This document shows, piece after piece, positions 17,974 through 27,370 of a DNA stretch of 64,000 nucleotides (positions within the stretch are counted from its first letter, which is position 1; every line of letters starts with the position of its first letter). The stretch covers positions 1-64,000 of the forward strand of contig NZ_JACIEW010000007.1 in assembly GCF_014197055.1 (NCBI RefSeq), in the 5' to 3' direction. Both the position numbers and the translations under genes were made by a program. The notes under the pieces were generated by a model. It had not been told where the DNA came from, did no database searches, and saw only the letters and a list, made by a program, of their open reading frames with translations. The DNA is from Devosia subaequoris (GTDB lineage Bacteria; Pseudomonadota; Alphaproteobacteria; Rhizobiales; Devosiaceae).

Positions 17974-19395
17974 TCAATCTTCCAGCACCCACGTATCTTT
18001 CGTCCCGCCACCCTGGGACGAGTTGACCACCAGTGAACCCTTCTTCAGCGCCACGCGTGTCAACCCACCCGGGGTAATCCTCACTTCGTCGCCCACCAGC
18101 ACATAGGGCCTGAGATCGACATGGCGCGGGGCCACATCGCCCGAAATGTGCGTGGGACAGGTGCTAAGGTTCAGCGTCGGCTGCACGATGTAATTGTCCG
18201 GCCGCGCCTCAATCTTCTTTCGGAACTCGGCATGCATGGCCTTGGTCGAGGTCGGGCCGACCATCATCCCATAGCCGCCTGAGCCATGGACCTCCTTGAC
18301 CACCAGATCCGCAATGTTCTCCAGAACCCAGGCGCGCTGATCCTCATCGGTGCAATTATAGGTCGGGACGTTTGAAAGCAGCGCCTTCTCTCCGAGATAG
18401 AACTCGATGATATCCGGCACATAGGTGTAGACCGCCTTGTCGTCGGCAATGCCTGTTCCCGGCGCATTGACTAACGTCACATTGCCAGCACGATAAGCGT
18501 CGAACAGCCCCGGCACGCCCAGCATCGAGTCCGGACGGAAGGTCAGCGGGTCGAGATAGTCGTCGTCGATGCGGCGGTAGATCACATCTACCTGTTCGGG
18601 ACCGCATGTGGTGCGCATATAAACCTTGCCGCCATCCACAAACAGGTCCGGTCCTTCACAAAGCTGGGCTCCCATCTGGTCAGCCAGGAACGAGTGCTCG
18701 AAATAGGCCGAGTTGTAGATTCCCGGCGTCAGCACTGCGATATTAGGAGCGCCACGCGCGCTATCGGGCGCCACGCTCTCGAGCGTCCGCCGCAGATTTT
18801 CGGGATAGATTTCGACCGGCGCTACCTTCGAACGATGAAACAGGTCCGGCGCCAGCAGCATCATGGCCTCGCGGTCTTCCAGCATGTAGCTGACGCCCGA
18901 GGGAGTCCGGAGATTGTCTTCCAGCACATAGAATTCGTCGGGTCCGACCCGCACGATGTCCACGCCAATGATATGGGCATAAACGCCCTTGGCCGGTTCC
19001 AGCCCCATCATCTGAGGGCAGAACGCCTCATTGTTGAGGATGAGCTTTTCCGGGACACGCCCGGCCTTCAGGATTTCCTGGCGGTGGTAGATGTCGTAGA
19101 GAAATGCGTTGAGGGCCTTGACCCGCTGCTCGATCCCCTTGGAGAGCCGTCGCCATTCATTGGCTGCGATGATGCGGGGGATCACGTCGAAGGGAATGAC
19201 CTTTTCGTTACCTTCATCCGAGCCATAAACGGCAAAGGTGATACCCAGCTTGCGGAAGATTGCCTCAGCATCTGTCTGCATCAGGGCCAAGCCCTTGTCC
19301 GGTTGCTCGGCCAGCCATTCGGCAAGCGCGCGATAGGGCTCGCGGACCGACCCATCCGGGTTGTACATTTCGTCAAATGGCGTTTTCTCGCCCAT
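17974..19395 (-). CDS. Circularly permuted ATP-grasp protein (DUF404/DUF407)
   Basis: A 473-residue cytoplasmic protein of the circularly permuted type 2 ATP-grasp family. Visible features are FDEMYNPDGSVREPY at the start, VLEDNLRTPSGVSYMLEDRE (ATP/metal-binding Glu-Asp-Asn), VKEVHGSGGYGMMVGPTSTK (Gly-rich nucleotide loop), and the ending RVALKKGSLVVNSSQGGGTK. ATP-grasp folds usually make an amide bond between a carboxylate and an amine, and this family has been predicted to be an amidoligase acting on a peptide or small molecule. It is the first gene of a three-gene operon with the alpha-E and transglutaminase-like genes. Confidence 0.93.
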   Translation of the reverse strand: MGEKTPFDEMYNPDGSVREPYRALAEWLAEQPDKGLALMQTDAEAIFRKLGITFAVYGSDEGNEKVIPFDVIPRIIAANEWRRLSKGIEQRVKALNAFLYDIYHRQEILKAGRVPEKLILNNEAFCPQMMGLEPAKGVYAHIIGVDIVRVGPDEFYVLEDNLRTPSGVSYMLEDREAMMLLAPDLFHRSKVAPVEIYPENLRRTLESVAPDSARGAPNIAVLTPGIYNSAYFEHSFLADQMGAQLCEGPDLFVDGGKVYMRTTCGPEQVDVIYRRIDDDYLDPLTFRPDSMLGVPGLFDAYRAGNVTLVNAPGTGIADDKAVYTYVPDIIEFYLGEKALLSNVPTYNCTDEDQRAWVLENIADLVVKEVHGSGGYGMMVGPTSTKAMHAEFRKKIEARPDNYIVQPTLNLSTCPTHISGDVAPRHVDLRPYVLVGDEVRITPGGLTRVALKKGSLVVNSSQGGGTKDTWVLED

Positions 19396-19614
19396 CCTAC
19401 TCCGCTTCTGAAATGCGGCTTCCCGATCGCCCCTGTATTGCTACACGTTTGAAATCTGCCGTCCAGACGCTCAAAGGGTTGGTTTGCCGCTTTTTCGTGC
19501 AGGCCAGACTTGCGCAACCAGCGTTGAAAATGCTCTCATTCGCGCGCAATCCAAGCCATCGTTCCAAAGCCGAGCAGAGTGGGGGCGTCGGCACCCCATT
19601 TCGGACCTATTTGC

Positions 19615-20544
19615 ATGACCATCGAGATTCTACAGACCCATACCCTCCTTGCCAGTTGTGAAGAGGCCCTTGCAGCCCGCTACACCGTGCACAAGCTGCA
19701 TGAGATGGCCGACCAAGACGCTTGGCTGGCCGAAAACGGCCCGCGCATCCGCGCCCATGCCGGTTCCGGGGTACAGGCCGACCTGATGGACAAGCTCCCC
19801 AAGCTCGAAATCATCGCCAGCTTCGGCGTTGGCTATGACAACATCGACGTTGGCGCTGCAAAGGCCCGCAATATTCGCGTCACCAACACCCCCGACGTGC
19901 TCAACGACGCCGTGGCGGAAATGACCATCGGCCTGATGATCTCGCTCGCCCGCCGGATACCCCAGGCAGACCAGTTTGTACGTCAGGGGAAATGGCCTTC
20001 TGGGAATTATGGTCTGTTTTCCGAGCTGATGGGCAAAACCGTGGGAATTGTGGGGCTCGGTCGGATCGGCAAGGAAATTGCTGTGCGGGCTCAGGCCATG
20101 AAAATGCGTGTGGTCTATCACGGTCGACATTTGCAGCCGGCAGTACCCTATATCTATTATGATGACCTTGAAGACATGGCCCGCGACAGCGATTGGCTCG
20201 TGGTCATCGCGCCAGGCGGCCAGGGCACCGAAGGCATTGTCAGTCGCAATGCGCTTGAAGCGCTCGGCCCCAGAGGATGTCTCGTCAATGTCGCCCGCGG
20301 AACCTTGGTTGATGAGCCGGCAATGGTCGAGCTCCTGGTCAATGGCGGGCTCGGCGGCGCGGCGCTGGACGTGTTCGAGAAGGAACCGCAGGTTCCCGCC
20401 GAATTGCTCACCCTCGACAACGTGGTGCTCTCTCCTCACCAGGGCAGCGCCACCCGCCAGACCCGCGACGCCATGGGCGCCCTGCTGGTCGCCAATCTCG
20501 AAAAGCACTTCGGTGGCGAGCCGCTCATCAGCGCAGTGGTTTGA
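19615..20544 (+). CDS. D-isomer specific 2-hydroxyacid dehydrogenase
   Basis: A 309-residue NAD(P)-dependent enzyme of the glyoxylate/hydroxypyruvate reductase group. The nucleotide-binding motif is VGIVGLGRIGKEIA at about 143-156. Substrate and catalytic residues are in ASFGVGYDNIDV, VNVARGTLVDE (Arg), the Glu of VFEKEPQVP, and SPHQGSAT (His). The exact substrate is not set by sequence. The start is ATG 19615 (MTIEILQTH). It is divergent from the ATP-grasp operon, and its 3' end overlaps the convergent GNAT gene by 17 bp. Confidence 0.9.
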   Translation: MTIEILQTHTLLASCEEALAARYTVHKLHEMADQDAWLAENGPRIRAHAGSGVQADLMDKLPKLEIIASFGVGYDNIDVGAAKARNIRVTNTPDVLNDAVAEMTIGLMISLARRIPQADQFVRQGKWPSGNYGLFSELMGKTVGIVGLGRIGKEIAVRAQAMKMRVVYHGRHLQPAVPYIYYDDLEDMARDSDWLVVIAPGGQGTEGIVSRNALEALGPRGCLVNVARGTLVDEPAMVELLVNGGLGGAALDVFEKEPQVPAELLTLDNVVLSPHQGSATRQTRDAMGALLVANLEKHFGGEPLISAVV

Positions 20545-21016
20545 CGGAGATCTCTCCGATCAGCTCGGCGCAATAGATCGCGTGAGCCTGGCCGTCGAGT
20601 TCGATGTTCTCGATCCGCTGCCAGCCCTGGCTGCCGAATAGCTCGTGTGCAGTGGCCGTCAGGGCATAGAGTCGCTCATGCCCCAACAGTTGCGCTTCTT
20701 CGGTCGCCCGCGCCAGCAGCGCCGCGGCCAGACCCTTACGCCTGAGGCCCGGATCAACGAGCAAGCCGCCGACCCATGGGGTGCGGTCGGTCACCAGTCC
20801 GCCGCTGGATAGTGTGAGGGCACAGGCGCCGGCGGCACGGCCATTTGCGAATGCCACCAGCCCCAATGGCAACCTGGCATCGTTCAGCCGGGAAACGAGA
20901 TCTCCGCGCGCCTTTGCTGGATCCCGATACCAATCCGGCCATTGCTGCTGCATGAGCCGGGCAAGTGGTTCGATAGTCTCGGCATGGTCGATGAGCCGAC
21001 CGGTGGTGATTTGCAT
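20528..21016 (-). CDS. GNAT family N-acetyltransferase
   Basis: A 162-residue acetyltransferase. The acetyl-CoA loop is DPGLRRKGLAAALL (Q/R-x-x-G-x-A/G), after the beta-4 strand WVGGLLV. The C-terminal stretch LTATAHELFGSQGWQRIE is typical. The substrate is unknown. The start is ATG 21016 (MQITTGRLID) behind AGGAAAG at a 7-bp spacing; an upstream ATG at 21061 is possible but lacks a site. Confidence 0.8.
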   Translation of the reverse strand: MQITTGRLIDHAETIEPLARLMQQQWPDWYRDPAKARGDLVSRLNDARLPLGLVAFANGRAAGACALTLSSGGLVTDRTPWVGGLLVDPGLRRKGLAAALLARATEEAQLLGHERLYALTATAHELFGSQGWQRIENIELDGQAHAIYCAELIGEISVKPLR

Positions 21017-21115
21017 AGCCAACTTTCCTGGGCCCAGCACAAACTGCCCGATTAACAGCATCGGCGGAACCCGCTAGCTTCAGGCGTAATCGGCCTTTGG
21101 CCCAGGGAGCGTTTT

Positions 21116-22750
21116 ATGAGTGATTGGTGGCGCGGCGGAGTGATCTATCAGGTCTATCCCCGCTCGTTTCAGGACAGCAATGGCAATGGCGTAGGCGACC
21201 TGCCGGGCATAATCGACCGGCTTGGCCATATCGCCAGTCTGGGTGTGGATTGCATCTGGCTCTCGCCCATTACCCAGTCGCCCCAGGCCGACATGGGCTA
21301 TGACGTGTCAGAATATACGCAGGTCGATCCCCTTTTCGGTTCGCTGCAGGACTTTGATCAGCTCATCGAACAGGCCCACGCGCTTGGGCTGAAGGTGATC
21401 ATGGATCAGGTCGTCAGCCACACATCCGATCAGCATCCTTGGTTCCGCGAATCCTGCTTCTCGCGTGAGAACGCGCGGAGCGACTGGTATGTCTGGGCCG
21501 ACGCCAACCCGGATGGTTCGCCGCCAAACAATTGGCTCTCGGTTTTCGGCGGATCGGCTTGGGAATGGCACACATCGCGCAAGCAATACTACCTGCACAA
21601 CTTCCTGGCCGCGCAGCCAGACCTTAACTTCCATAATCCTGACGTGCAGGATGCGGTGCTCGACGTCATGCGCTTCTGGCTTGATCGCGGGCTTGATGGC
21701 TTCAGGCTCGACACCGTGAACTATTATTTTCACGACGCCAAAATGCGTTCCAACCCGCCGCTCAAGTCATTGAAGGGGCTGCCGGCGACCAACCCCTATG
21801 ACATGCAGAGCCACAAATTCTCCAAGAGCCAACCGGAGAATGTCGCCTGGCTCAAAAAGCTGCGCAAATTGCTCGACCAATATCCCGGCACCACAACGGT
21901 GGGCGAGGTCGGCGATGACGAGCGCGGTCTGGAGCTGATGAAGCTCTACACCTCCGGCAGCGACATGCTGCACCAGTGCTACTCTTTCGATTTTCTCGGC
22001 CCCAAATTCACCGCCAAGCACTTCCGCTCCAAGGTCGAGGCTTTCTTTGCGGATGGGGAGACCGGCTGGCCCTGCTGGAGCTTTTCCAATCACGACGTCA
22101 TCCGCCATATGACGCGTTGGGCGCCCCACAGCGTGTCGCCCGCCGATCTGGCCCGACAGGCCGCGGCGCTGATGCTGACGCTCAAGGGATCGGTTGGCCT
22201 CTATCAGGGCGAGGAACTGGGCCTGCCAGAAGCCGACATCCTCTATGAAGAACTGACCGATCCGCGCGGCATTCGCTTCTGGCCCGAGGACAAGGGACGC
22301 GATGGCTGCCGAACGCCCATGCCCTGGCAGCACGACCTGACCCATGCCGGCTTTACCACCGGCAAGCCCTGGCTTCCCGTCAAGCCGGCACACTCCGCGC
22401 TCAGCGTAGATGTGCAGAACCACGACCCGGCATCCACGCTCAATGCCTACCGAACACTGCTGGCTTGGCGCAAAAGTCACCCGTCCCTGCGCACTGGCGA
22501 TATTGCCTTCTTCAAATGCGACGAGCCGGTGCTCGCCTATCGCCGCTCGGGCGAGAGCAAGGATCTGATCTGCGTCTTTAACCTCTCGGCTGATCCGCGC
22601 AACGTAAAGCTGTCGAAAGTGGAATTGGCCCTGGAGCCCGTGAGCCACAACGCAACCCTGGATGGTGCGTCGCTGCAACTCGGACCCAACGGCTTCGCTA
22701 TCTTGCCCGCTCCGGTCGGGGAAGGCAGGGTGAGCTACAAGGCTGGTTAG
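21116..22750 (+). CDS. Alpha-glucosidase, glycoside hydrolase family 13
   Basis: A 544-residue cytoplasmic GH13 enzyme close to oligo-alpha-1,6-glucosidase/AglA (GH13 subfamily 23 type). The conserved regions are VIMDQVVSHTSDQHPW, DGFRLDTVNYY with the Asp nucleophile, TVGEVGDDERG with the acid/base Glu, and WSFSNHDVIR with the transition-state Asp. No signal peptide is present, so it acts on imported alpha-glucosides. Start ATG 21116 with CAGGGAGCG upstream. No alpha-glucoside ABC transporter is adjacent. Confidence 0.93.
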   Translation: MSDWWRGGVIYQVYPRSFQDSNGNGVGDLPGIIDRLGHIASLGVDCIWLSPITQSPQADMGYDVSEYTQVDPLFGSLQDFDQLIEQAHALGLKVIMDQVVSHTSDQHPWFRESCFSRENARSDWYVWADANPDGSPPNNWLSVFGGSAWEWHTSRKQYYLHNFLAAQPDLNFHNPDVQDAVLDVMRFWLDRGLDGFRLDTVNYYFHDAKMRSNPPLKSLKGLPATNPYDMQSHKFSKSQPENVAWLKKLRKLLDQYPGTTTVGEVGDDERGLELMKLYTSGSDMLHQCYSFDFLGPKFTAKHFRSKVEAFFADGETGWPCWSFSNHDVIRHMTRWAPHSVSPADLARQAAALMLTLKGSVGLYQGEELGLPEADILYEELTDPRGIRFWPEDKGRDGCRTPMPWQHDLTHAGFTTGKPWLPVKPAHSALSVDVQNHDPASTLNAYRTLLAWRKSHPSLRTGDIAFFKCDEPVLAYRRSGESKDLICVFNLSADPRNVKLSKVELALEPVSHNATLDGASLQLGPNGFAILPAPVGEGRVSYKAG

Positions 22751-22767
22751 GTCGGCGCGGCGCGACC

Positions 22768-23067
22768 CTACATATAGACGCGCTCGAAGGACTGGGGGTG
22801 GAAGAACTGCATTTCCTCGCCGCTGGATGTGCGCACGAAAGCGCGGATGCACCCGCCCCACATTTCGGCGCGGGTGGCGTCCACACCCATGCGGCGCAGC
22901 CGCATCAGGTTGAACTCGTTCTGATCGCTTTCACTGAACGTGTCTCCCAGGGTCACCCCAAAGGAAATGCTCACGCCCGGTCGGTCGGCCAGGCATTGCG
23001 CGCTCGAGGCCTGGGCCGTTCCGCAAAGGGTGAGGACAAGAAGGACCGGTGCACCAAACCGGATCAT
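22768..23067 (-). CDS. Small secreted protein of unknown function
   Basis: A 99-residue protein with a clear Sec signal peptide (IRFGAPVLLVLTLCGTAQAS, cleavage after about residue 21). The mature part is about 78 residues with two Cys residues (QCLADRPG and WGGCIRAF) that could form one disulfide. The start is ATG 23067 after AAAAGGAGATTGCAGTG; GTG 23070 directly before it is an alternative. No family recognised. It sits 36 bp downstream of the AbrB-like gene on the same strand. Confidence 0.65.
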   Translation of the reverse strand: MIRFGAPVLLVLTLCGTAQASSAQCLADRPGVSISFGVTLGDTFSESDQNEFNLMRLRRMGVDATRAEMWGGCIRAFVRTSSGEEMQFFHPQSFERVYM

Positions 23068-23102
23068 CACTGCAATCTCCTTTTGGTCCGATTTCATGCC
23101 GC

Positions 23103-24173
23103 TCAATTGTGGCTCCCTTGCGTCCCGCGCTCCAAACTGCGCACGAGAACGGCGACGGCCGGAATGGCAAAGCTGAGCAAGAGCAATCGGATCACATGGT
23201 GGGCGGCAATGAACGCTGTGTCATAGCCCAGCGCAATCCCCAGGGCGCCCATGCCTTCAAGCGCACCAGGCGACAGTCCCAGCCAGATTTGGCCGAACGG
23301 CATGTCCACCAACTGCCCGACGCCGAACGCCATGACGGTCACGATGCTGACCGTCATGGCGGTGGCGATCAGCCCGCCTGTGGCCGCCGCCAGAAATTCG
23401 GTGCGCGTGATCCCTACAAAGCGCGACCCGATAAGCGCCCCGGTCAGTACAAAGGTTGCGATCACCAGCGGCGTCGGCATCGCCTCGGTATAGAACCCGC
23501 CCAACTTCGCCCCAGTCGCCGCTGCCATGGCGCCCAGCACCATGCCGGCCGGCACCTTGAGTCGCATGAATATGAGTCCTGCCGCAACGCAGACTGCAGC
23601 CAGCAGCATCAGTTGCAGCGGGCTGAGATAGGCTGAAGCAACCTGCGCTGCATAATGGTCGATGGGCAAGAACACCGCGCCAATCGGCACGGCAATGGTC
23701 AACATCAAGATCCGGATCACCTGAATGATCACGATCTGCCGGGCATTACCGACGCCCGTGGCGGCAATGCCCATGACAAAGGCCAGATGCCCGGGAAACG
23801 AGCTGAGATAGGCGGTGCCAGGATCGAGCTTGAACACCTTGGTCAGCATCCAGCCGGTCGCAGCGACGATGATCACCAGTTCGATCGCCAGCGCGGCCAA
23901 CGAAATGGGCCAGCTTCCCAGCAATTGCAGGCTGTCCGGCGCCACGCTGGCGCCCATCGACATGCCAATCAGCACAAACACCACATTGCGTAACCCGTCG
24001 GGCAGGATCATGGGCAATCCTGCCATCGCCGCAATCGTCACCGCCAGCGCCCCGCCCATCAGCCATCCGGCGGGAAGACCAAGAAACGTGGCTATGCCGC
24101 CCCCCGCCGCGGAAATGGCGAGGGTCAGTAGGACAGAAAGAATGGTTCGGGAAGAAACGGCGAGGGCTGGCAT
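23103..24173 (-). CDS. AbrB/AmoA-type integral membrane protein (PF05145-like)
   Basis: A 356-residue polytopic protein with about ten helices arranged as two similar halves. The first has LGLPAGWLMGGALAVTIAAM and the second LKVPAGMVLGAMAAATGAKL, a clear internal duplication of the AbrB-duplication type. This family is often annotated as an ammonia monooxygenase or AbrB regulator, but it is a transporter-like family of unknown substrate; it is unrelated to the AbrB DNA-binding protein. Start ATG 24173. Confidence 0.85.
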   Translation of the reverse strand: MPALAVSSRTILSVLLTLAISAAGGGIATFLGLPAGWLMGGALAVTIAAMAGLPMILPDGLRNVVFVLIGMSMGASVAPDSLQLLGSWPISLAALAIELVIIVAATGWMLTKVFKLDPGTAYLSSFPGHLAFVMGIAATGVGNARQIVIIQVIRILMLTIAVPIGAVFLPIDHYAAQVASAYLSPLQLMLLAAVCVAAGLIFMRLKVPAGMVLGAMAAATGAKLGGFYTEAMPTPLVIATFVLTGALIGSRFVGITRTEFLAAATGGLIATAMTVSIVTVMAFGVGQLVDMPFGQIWLGLSPGALEGMGALGIALGYDTAFIAAHHVIRLLLLSFAIPAVAVLVRSLERGTQGSHN

Positions 24174-24242
24174 GGTACTGGCAGCCTTAGACGATCAGCC
24201 GTGCGGGCAAAAGCTTGATCTTTCCCATCAACCCGGCAGTTC

Positions 24243-25409
24243 TCACGCTAGGGGCAGGGCCTTTTCGACCAGCCGCACCCAGTAGCTCACGCCGACTGGA
24301 ATGGCTTCGTCGTTGAAGTCATAGGTGTCGGTATGAAGCTCGGTCGAGTCCCCGTTGCCCAGAAAAATATAGGCGCCCGGGCGCTCATTGAGCATGAAGG
24401 AAAAGTCCTCCCCGCCCATGGAGGGTTCTGCATCGGCATCAACTTGGCCGGCCCCGACAATGTCGCGCGCCACGGACGCGGCAAATTCGGTCTGCTCGGG
24501 CGCATTGACCGTCACCGGATAGCCGCGCGCATAGCGCACGCTGGCTTCGGCACCGAAGCTTCGCGCGAATTGCGGGACGAACTCGGCCAGCCGCGCCTCG
24601 ATAAAATCCTGCACCCCGCCATCGAGAGTGCGCACCGTGCCGGTGATCTTGGCCGTGCGCGAAATCACATTGTCGGCCTCGCCGGCCTCGACCATGGTGA
24701 CGCTGAGCACCGCGCTTTCCAGCGGATCGAGATTGCGCGACACGATGGTCTGCAGCGCCGTCACCATCTGGGCTGCGACAATGATCGGGTCGATCGTGGC
24801 ATGGGGCCGGGCCGCGTGCCCACCCTTGCCGACAATGTCGATATAGAAGCGGTCGGTGGCCGCCATGATGCCGCCCGTGCGAATGCCGAAGGTGCCCACC
24901 GGCATGCCCGGCCAATTGTGCATGCCATAGACTTCGGCGAGGTCGAACTTGTCGAGCAAGCCGTCATCAAGCATCACCTTGCCGCCACCGCCGCCCTCTT
25001 CCGCCGGCTGGAAAATCAGCGCGACGCGGCCGTCGAAATTGCGTGTTTCCGCCAGATATTTCGCGGCGCCCAGCAACATAGCCGTGTGCCCGTCATGGCC
25101 GCAGGCATGCATCCGGCCCTCGTGTGTGGAAGCATGCGGCAGCCCGGTCTTTTCCGTCATCGGCAGGGCGTCCATGTCGGCGCGCAGACCGACCATCCGA
25201 TTGTCCGTCCCGCGGCCATTGATGACGCCAACAACGCCGGTGCCGCCAATCCCGGTCACCACCTCATCGCAGCCGAACGATTTGAGCTTCTCCGCGACGA
25301 TACCGGCCGTCCGGTGCACATCGAACAGCAGTTCGGGATGGGCATGAAAGTCTTGCCGCCAGGCGGCAATTTCGGGCTGGAATTCGGCAACGCGGTTGAG
25401 AACGGGCAT
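24243..25409 (-). CDS. M20 family amidohydrolase (hippurate hydrolase-like)
   Basis: A 388-residue metallopeptidase-fold enzyme. Metal ligands appear in MHACGHDGHTAML, FQPAEEGGGGG and MHNWPGMPVG, and the dimerisation domain begins near GKGGHAARPH. The first helix, WRQDFHAHPELLFDVHRTA, is the usual one of N-acyl amino acid amidohydrolases (hippurate, IAA-amino acid). The substrate is probably an N-acyl or N-aroyl amino acid. It is divergent from etfB with 211 bp between. Confidence 0.92.
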   Translation of the reverse strand: MPVLNRVAEFQPEIAAWRQDFHAHPELLFDVHRTAGIVAEKLKSFGCDEVVTGIGGTGVVGVINGRGTDNRMVGLRADMDALPMTEKTGLPHASTHEGRMHACGHDGHTAMLLGAAKYLAETRNFDGRVALIFQPAEEGGGGGKVMLDDGLLDKFDLAEVYGMHNWPGMPVGTFGIRTGGIMAATDRFYIDIVGKGGHAARPHATIDPIIVAAQMVTALQTIVSRNLDPLESAVLSVTMVEAGEADNVISRTAKITGTVRTLDGGVQDFIEARLAEFVPQFARSFGAEASVRYARGYPVTVNAPEQTEFAASVARDIVGAGQVDADAEPSMGGEDFSFMLNERPGAYIFLGNGDSTELHTDTYDFNDEAIPVGVSYWVRLVEKALPLA

Positions 25410-25620
25410 GCAATAATCCGGGACTCGGGAAGGAAGGCCGCAATGTCTCTGTCCGGGCCTCGGCAGTCAACTCCACACCGTGTCGCGCCGAGAGGCGTGG
25501 GCACACTTTCCAACATTTTGCATCAGACCGAACCGATATTCTCCCTGCGCGCCTTGCTCCTGTCTGACCTTTTTGCCAGAAAGCCGGCAACTACCGGGGA
25601 TAGCCCAGAAAAGGTTGGCT

Positions 25621-26379
25621 ATGAAAATTCTCGTCGCGGTCAAACGCGTGGTCGATCACAATGTCCGTATTCGGGTTCGACCCGATGGATCGGGCGTCGA
25701 GACCAACGGCGTACGCATGTCCATGAACCCATTCTGCAAGCACGCCGTGGAAGCGGCCGTGCAATTGGCCGAGGCAGGATCGGCAGACGAGATCGTTGTT
25801 GTTTCCATTGGGCCCAAACCCGCCAATGATGTCATCTTGACGGCTCTCGCCATGGGTGCCCATCGCGGCATTCTGGTTGAAGCCGACCAGCCGCTCGAAA
25901 CCCTGGCTATCGCCAAGCTCCTGGCCAAGGTGGTCGAGGAAGAACAGCCCGATCTGGTCCTGCTCGGCAAACAGGCCGTGGATGATGACAGCAACCATGT
26001 CGGCCAGATGCTCGCCGCCCTGACCGACCGCCCGCAGGCCACTTTTGCCTCCGAAATCAAAGTCGATGGCAGCGCGCTTGAAATCACCCGCGAGGTGGAC
26101 TCCGGTCGCGAAACGATCACTGTGCCGCTGCCCGCCATTGTCACTGCCGATCTGCGTCTCAACACGCCGCGCAACGCTGCCCTGCCCATGGTAATGAAGG
26201 CCCGCTCCAAGCCGCTGGCCGTGCGCCCCGTGGCCGAGTTCGGCGTCGATCTCACTCCGCGTCTCACAGTCGAGAAGGTCTCGCCCCCGCCTGAGCGGAC
26301 TGCGGGAGCGTCCGTTGGCACGGTATCCGAACTGGCGGCCATCATTGCCACCGAGGTCAATGGGATGGAGGCCATCTGA
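25621..26379 (+). CDS. etfB: Electron transfer flavoprotein beta subunit
   Basis: A 252-residue subunit binding AMP structurally. It begins MKILVAVKRVVDHNVRIRV and has LLGKQAVDDDSNHVGQMLA and the signature TVPLPAIVTADLRLNTPRN. With EtfA it accepts electrons from acyl-CoA and other dehydrogenases and passes them to ETF-ubiquinone oxidoreductase. The start is ATG 25621 with AAAAGG 7 bp before it; a longer frame from 25480 is not supported by homology. The stop overlaps the etfA start by one base (TGATG). Confidence 0.96.
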   Translation: MKILVAVKRVVDHNVRIRVRPDGSGVETNGVRMSMNPFCKHAVEAAVQLAEAGSADEIVVVSIGPKPANDVILTALAMGAHRGILVEADQPLETLAIAKLLAKVVEEEQPDLVLLGKQAVDDDSNHVGQMLAALTDRPQATFASEIKVDGSALEITREVDSGRETITVPLPAIVTADLRLNTPRNAALPMVMKARSKPLAVRPVAEFGVDLTPRLTVEKVSPPPERTAGASVGTVSELAAIIATEVNGMEAI

Positions 26380-27302
26380 TGAGCGTTCTGGTTCTCGCCG
26401 AACTCGACAATGGGGCCCTTTCAGCCTCCACCGCGCGGACCGTCGCCGCAGCGGCGCAGCTCGGCCCGGTCGATCTTCTGGTCCCCGGCCCCCGCGCTGC
26501 CGCCGATCAGGCCGCTACTATTGCCGGCGTCGCCAAAGTTCTCCACGCCAAGGAAGCCTTGCTGGCCGACGGCCTTGCCGATCTACTCGCCGGGCTGGCT
26601 GAGAGCTACACGGTCATCGCAGCTTCCGCCTCGACCACGGGCAAGGATGTCATGCCGCGCCTCGCCGCCAAGCTCGACATTCAGCCGGTCACCGACATCG
26701 TCGCCATTGAAGGCACCAACCGCTTCGTCCGGCCCATCTATGCCGGCAATGCGCTTGAAACCGTCACCGACCCGCAGCAAAAACATGTTCTGACCTTCCG
26801 CGCTTCTGCCTTCCGCCCGGCGGCAGCAGGCAATGCGGCAACTGTCGAAACGCTCGACACCGAAATCGCCTCGGCAGCGCGTTTCATCGCCGCCCATCGC
26901 ACTCAAACCGACATCCCTGATCTCGCCACTGCGCAGATCGTCGTCGGTGGCGGCGTCTCGGTTGGTTCTGCACAAGGCTTCAAACTCATCGAGGCACTCG
27001 GCAAGACGCTGGGTGCGGCTGTCGGCGCCACTCGCGCCGCCGTGGATGCGGGCTACGCCCCCAATGACTGGCAGGTGGGGCAGACCGGCAAGATCATCGC
27101 GCCGGAACTCTATATCGCTGTCGGCATTTCGGGGGCACTACAGCATCTCGCCGGAATTCAGGGCGCCAAGAAGATCATCGCCATCAACTCCGATCCCGAG
27201 GCGCCACTCGTCAAGATCGCCGATGTGGCACTGATCGGCGATCTCTTCGAAGTCCTGCCGCAACTGACAGCGGAACTGGAGAAATCGGGCGTTAGACACT
27301 AG
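26379..27302 (+). CDS. etfA: Electron transfer flavoprotein alpha subunit
   Basis: A 307-residue subunit that binds FAD. The FAD-binding C-terminal domain shows GGGVSVGSAQGFKLIE, VGATRAAVDAGYAPNDWQVG, KIIAPELYIAVGISGALQH and KIIAINSDPEAPLVKIAD, all family signatures. It is coupled to etfB by a one-base overlap. Together they are the soluble carrier for fatty-acid and amino-acid oxidation. Confidence 0.96.
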   Translation: MSVLVLAELDNGALSASTARTVAAAAQLGPVDLLVPGPRAAADQAATIAGVAKVLHAKEALLADGLADLLAGLAESYTVIAASASTTGKDVMPRLAAKLDIQPVTDIVAIEGTNRFVRPIYAGNALETVTDPQQKHVLTFRASAFRPAAAGNAATVETLDTEIASAARFIAAHRTQTDIPDLATAQIVVGGGVSVGSAQGFKLIEALGKTLGAAVGATRAAVDAGYAPNDWQVGQTGKIIAPELYIAVGISGALQHLAGIQGAKKIIAINSDPEAPLVKIADVALIGDLFEVLPQLTAELEKSGVRH

Positions 27303-27310
27303 CGCTGAAT

Positions 27311-27338
27311 TTGCAAATTATCCCATGCGGCCTATAAA
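27311..27338 (+). promoter_or_regulatory. Candidate sigma-70 promoter of the aminotransferase gene
   Basis: TTGCAA at 27311-27316, a 16-bp spacer and TATAAA at 27333-27338, 33 bp before the start codon. The -10 box lies inside a perfect hairpin, GCGGCCT-ATAA-AGGCCGC (27327-27344), that could also act as the etfA transcript end. Confidence 0.4.
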
Positions 27339-27370
27339 GGCCGCGCCTTCTCACCGGATCTTCGGAAAAA

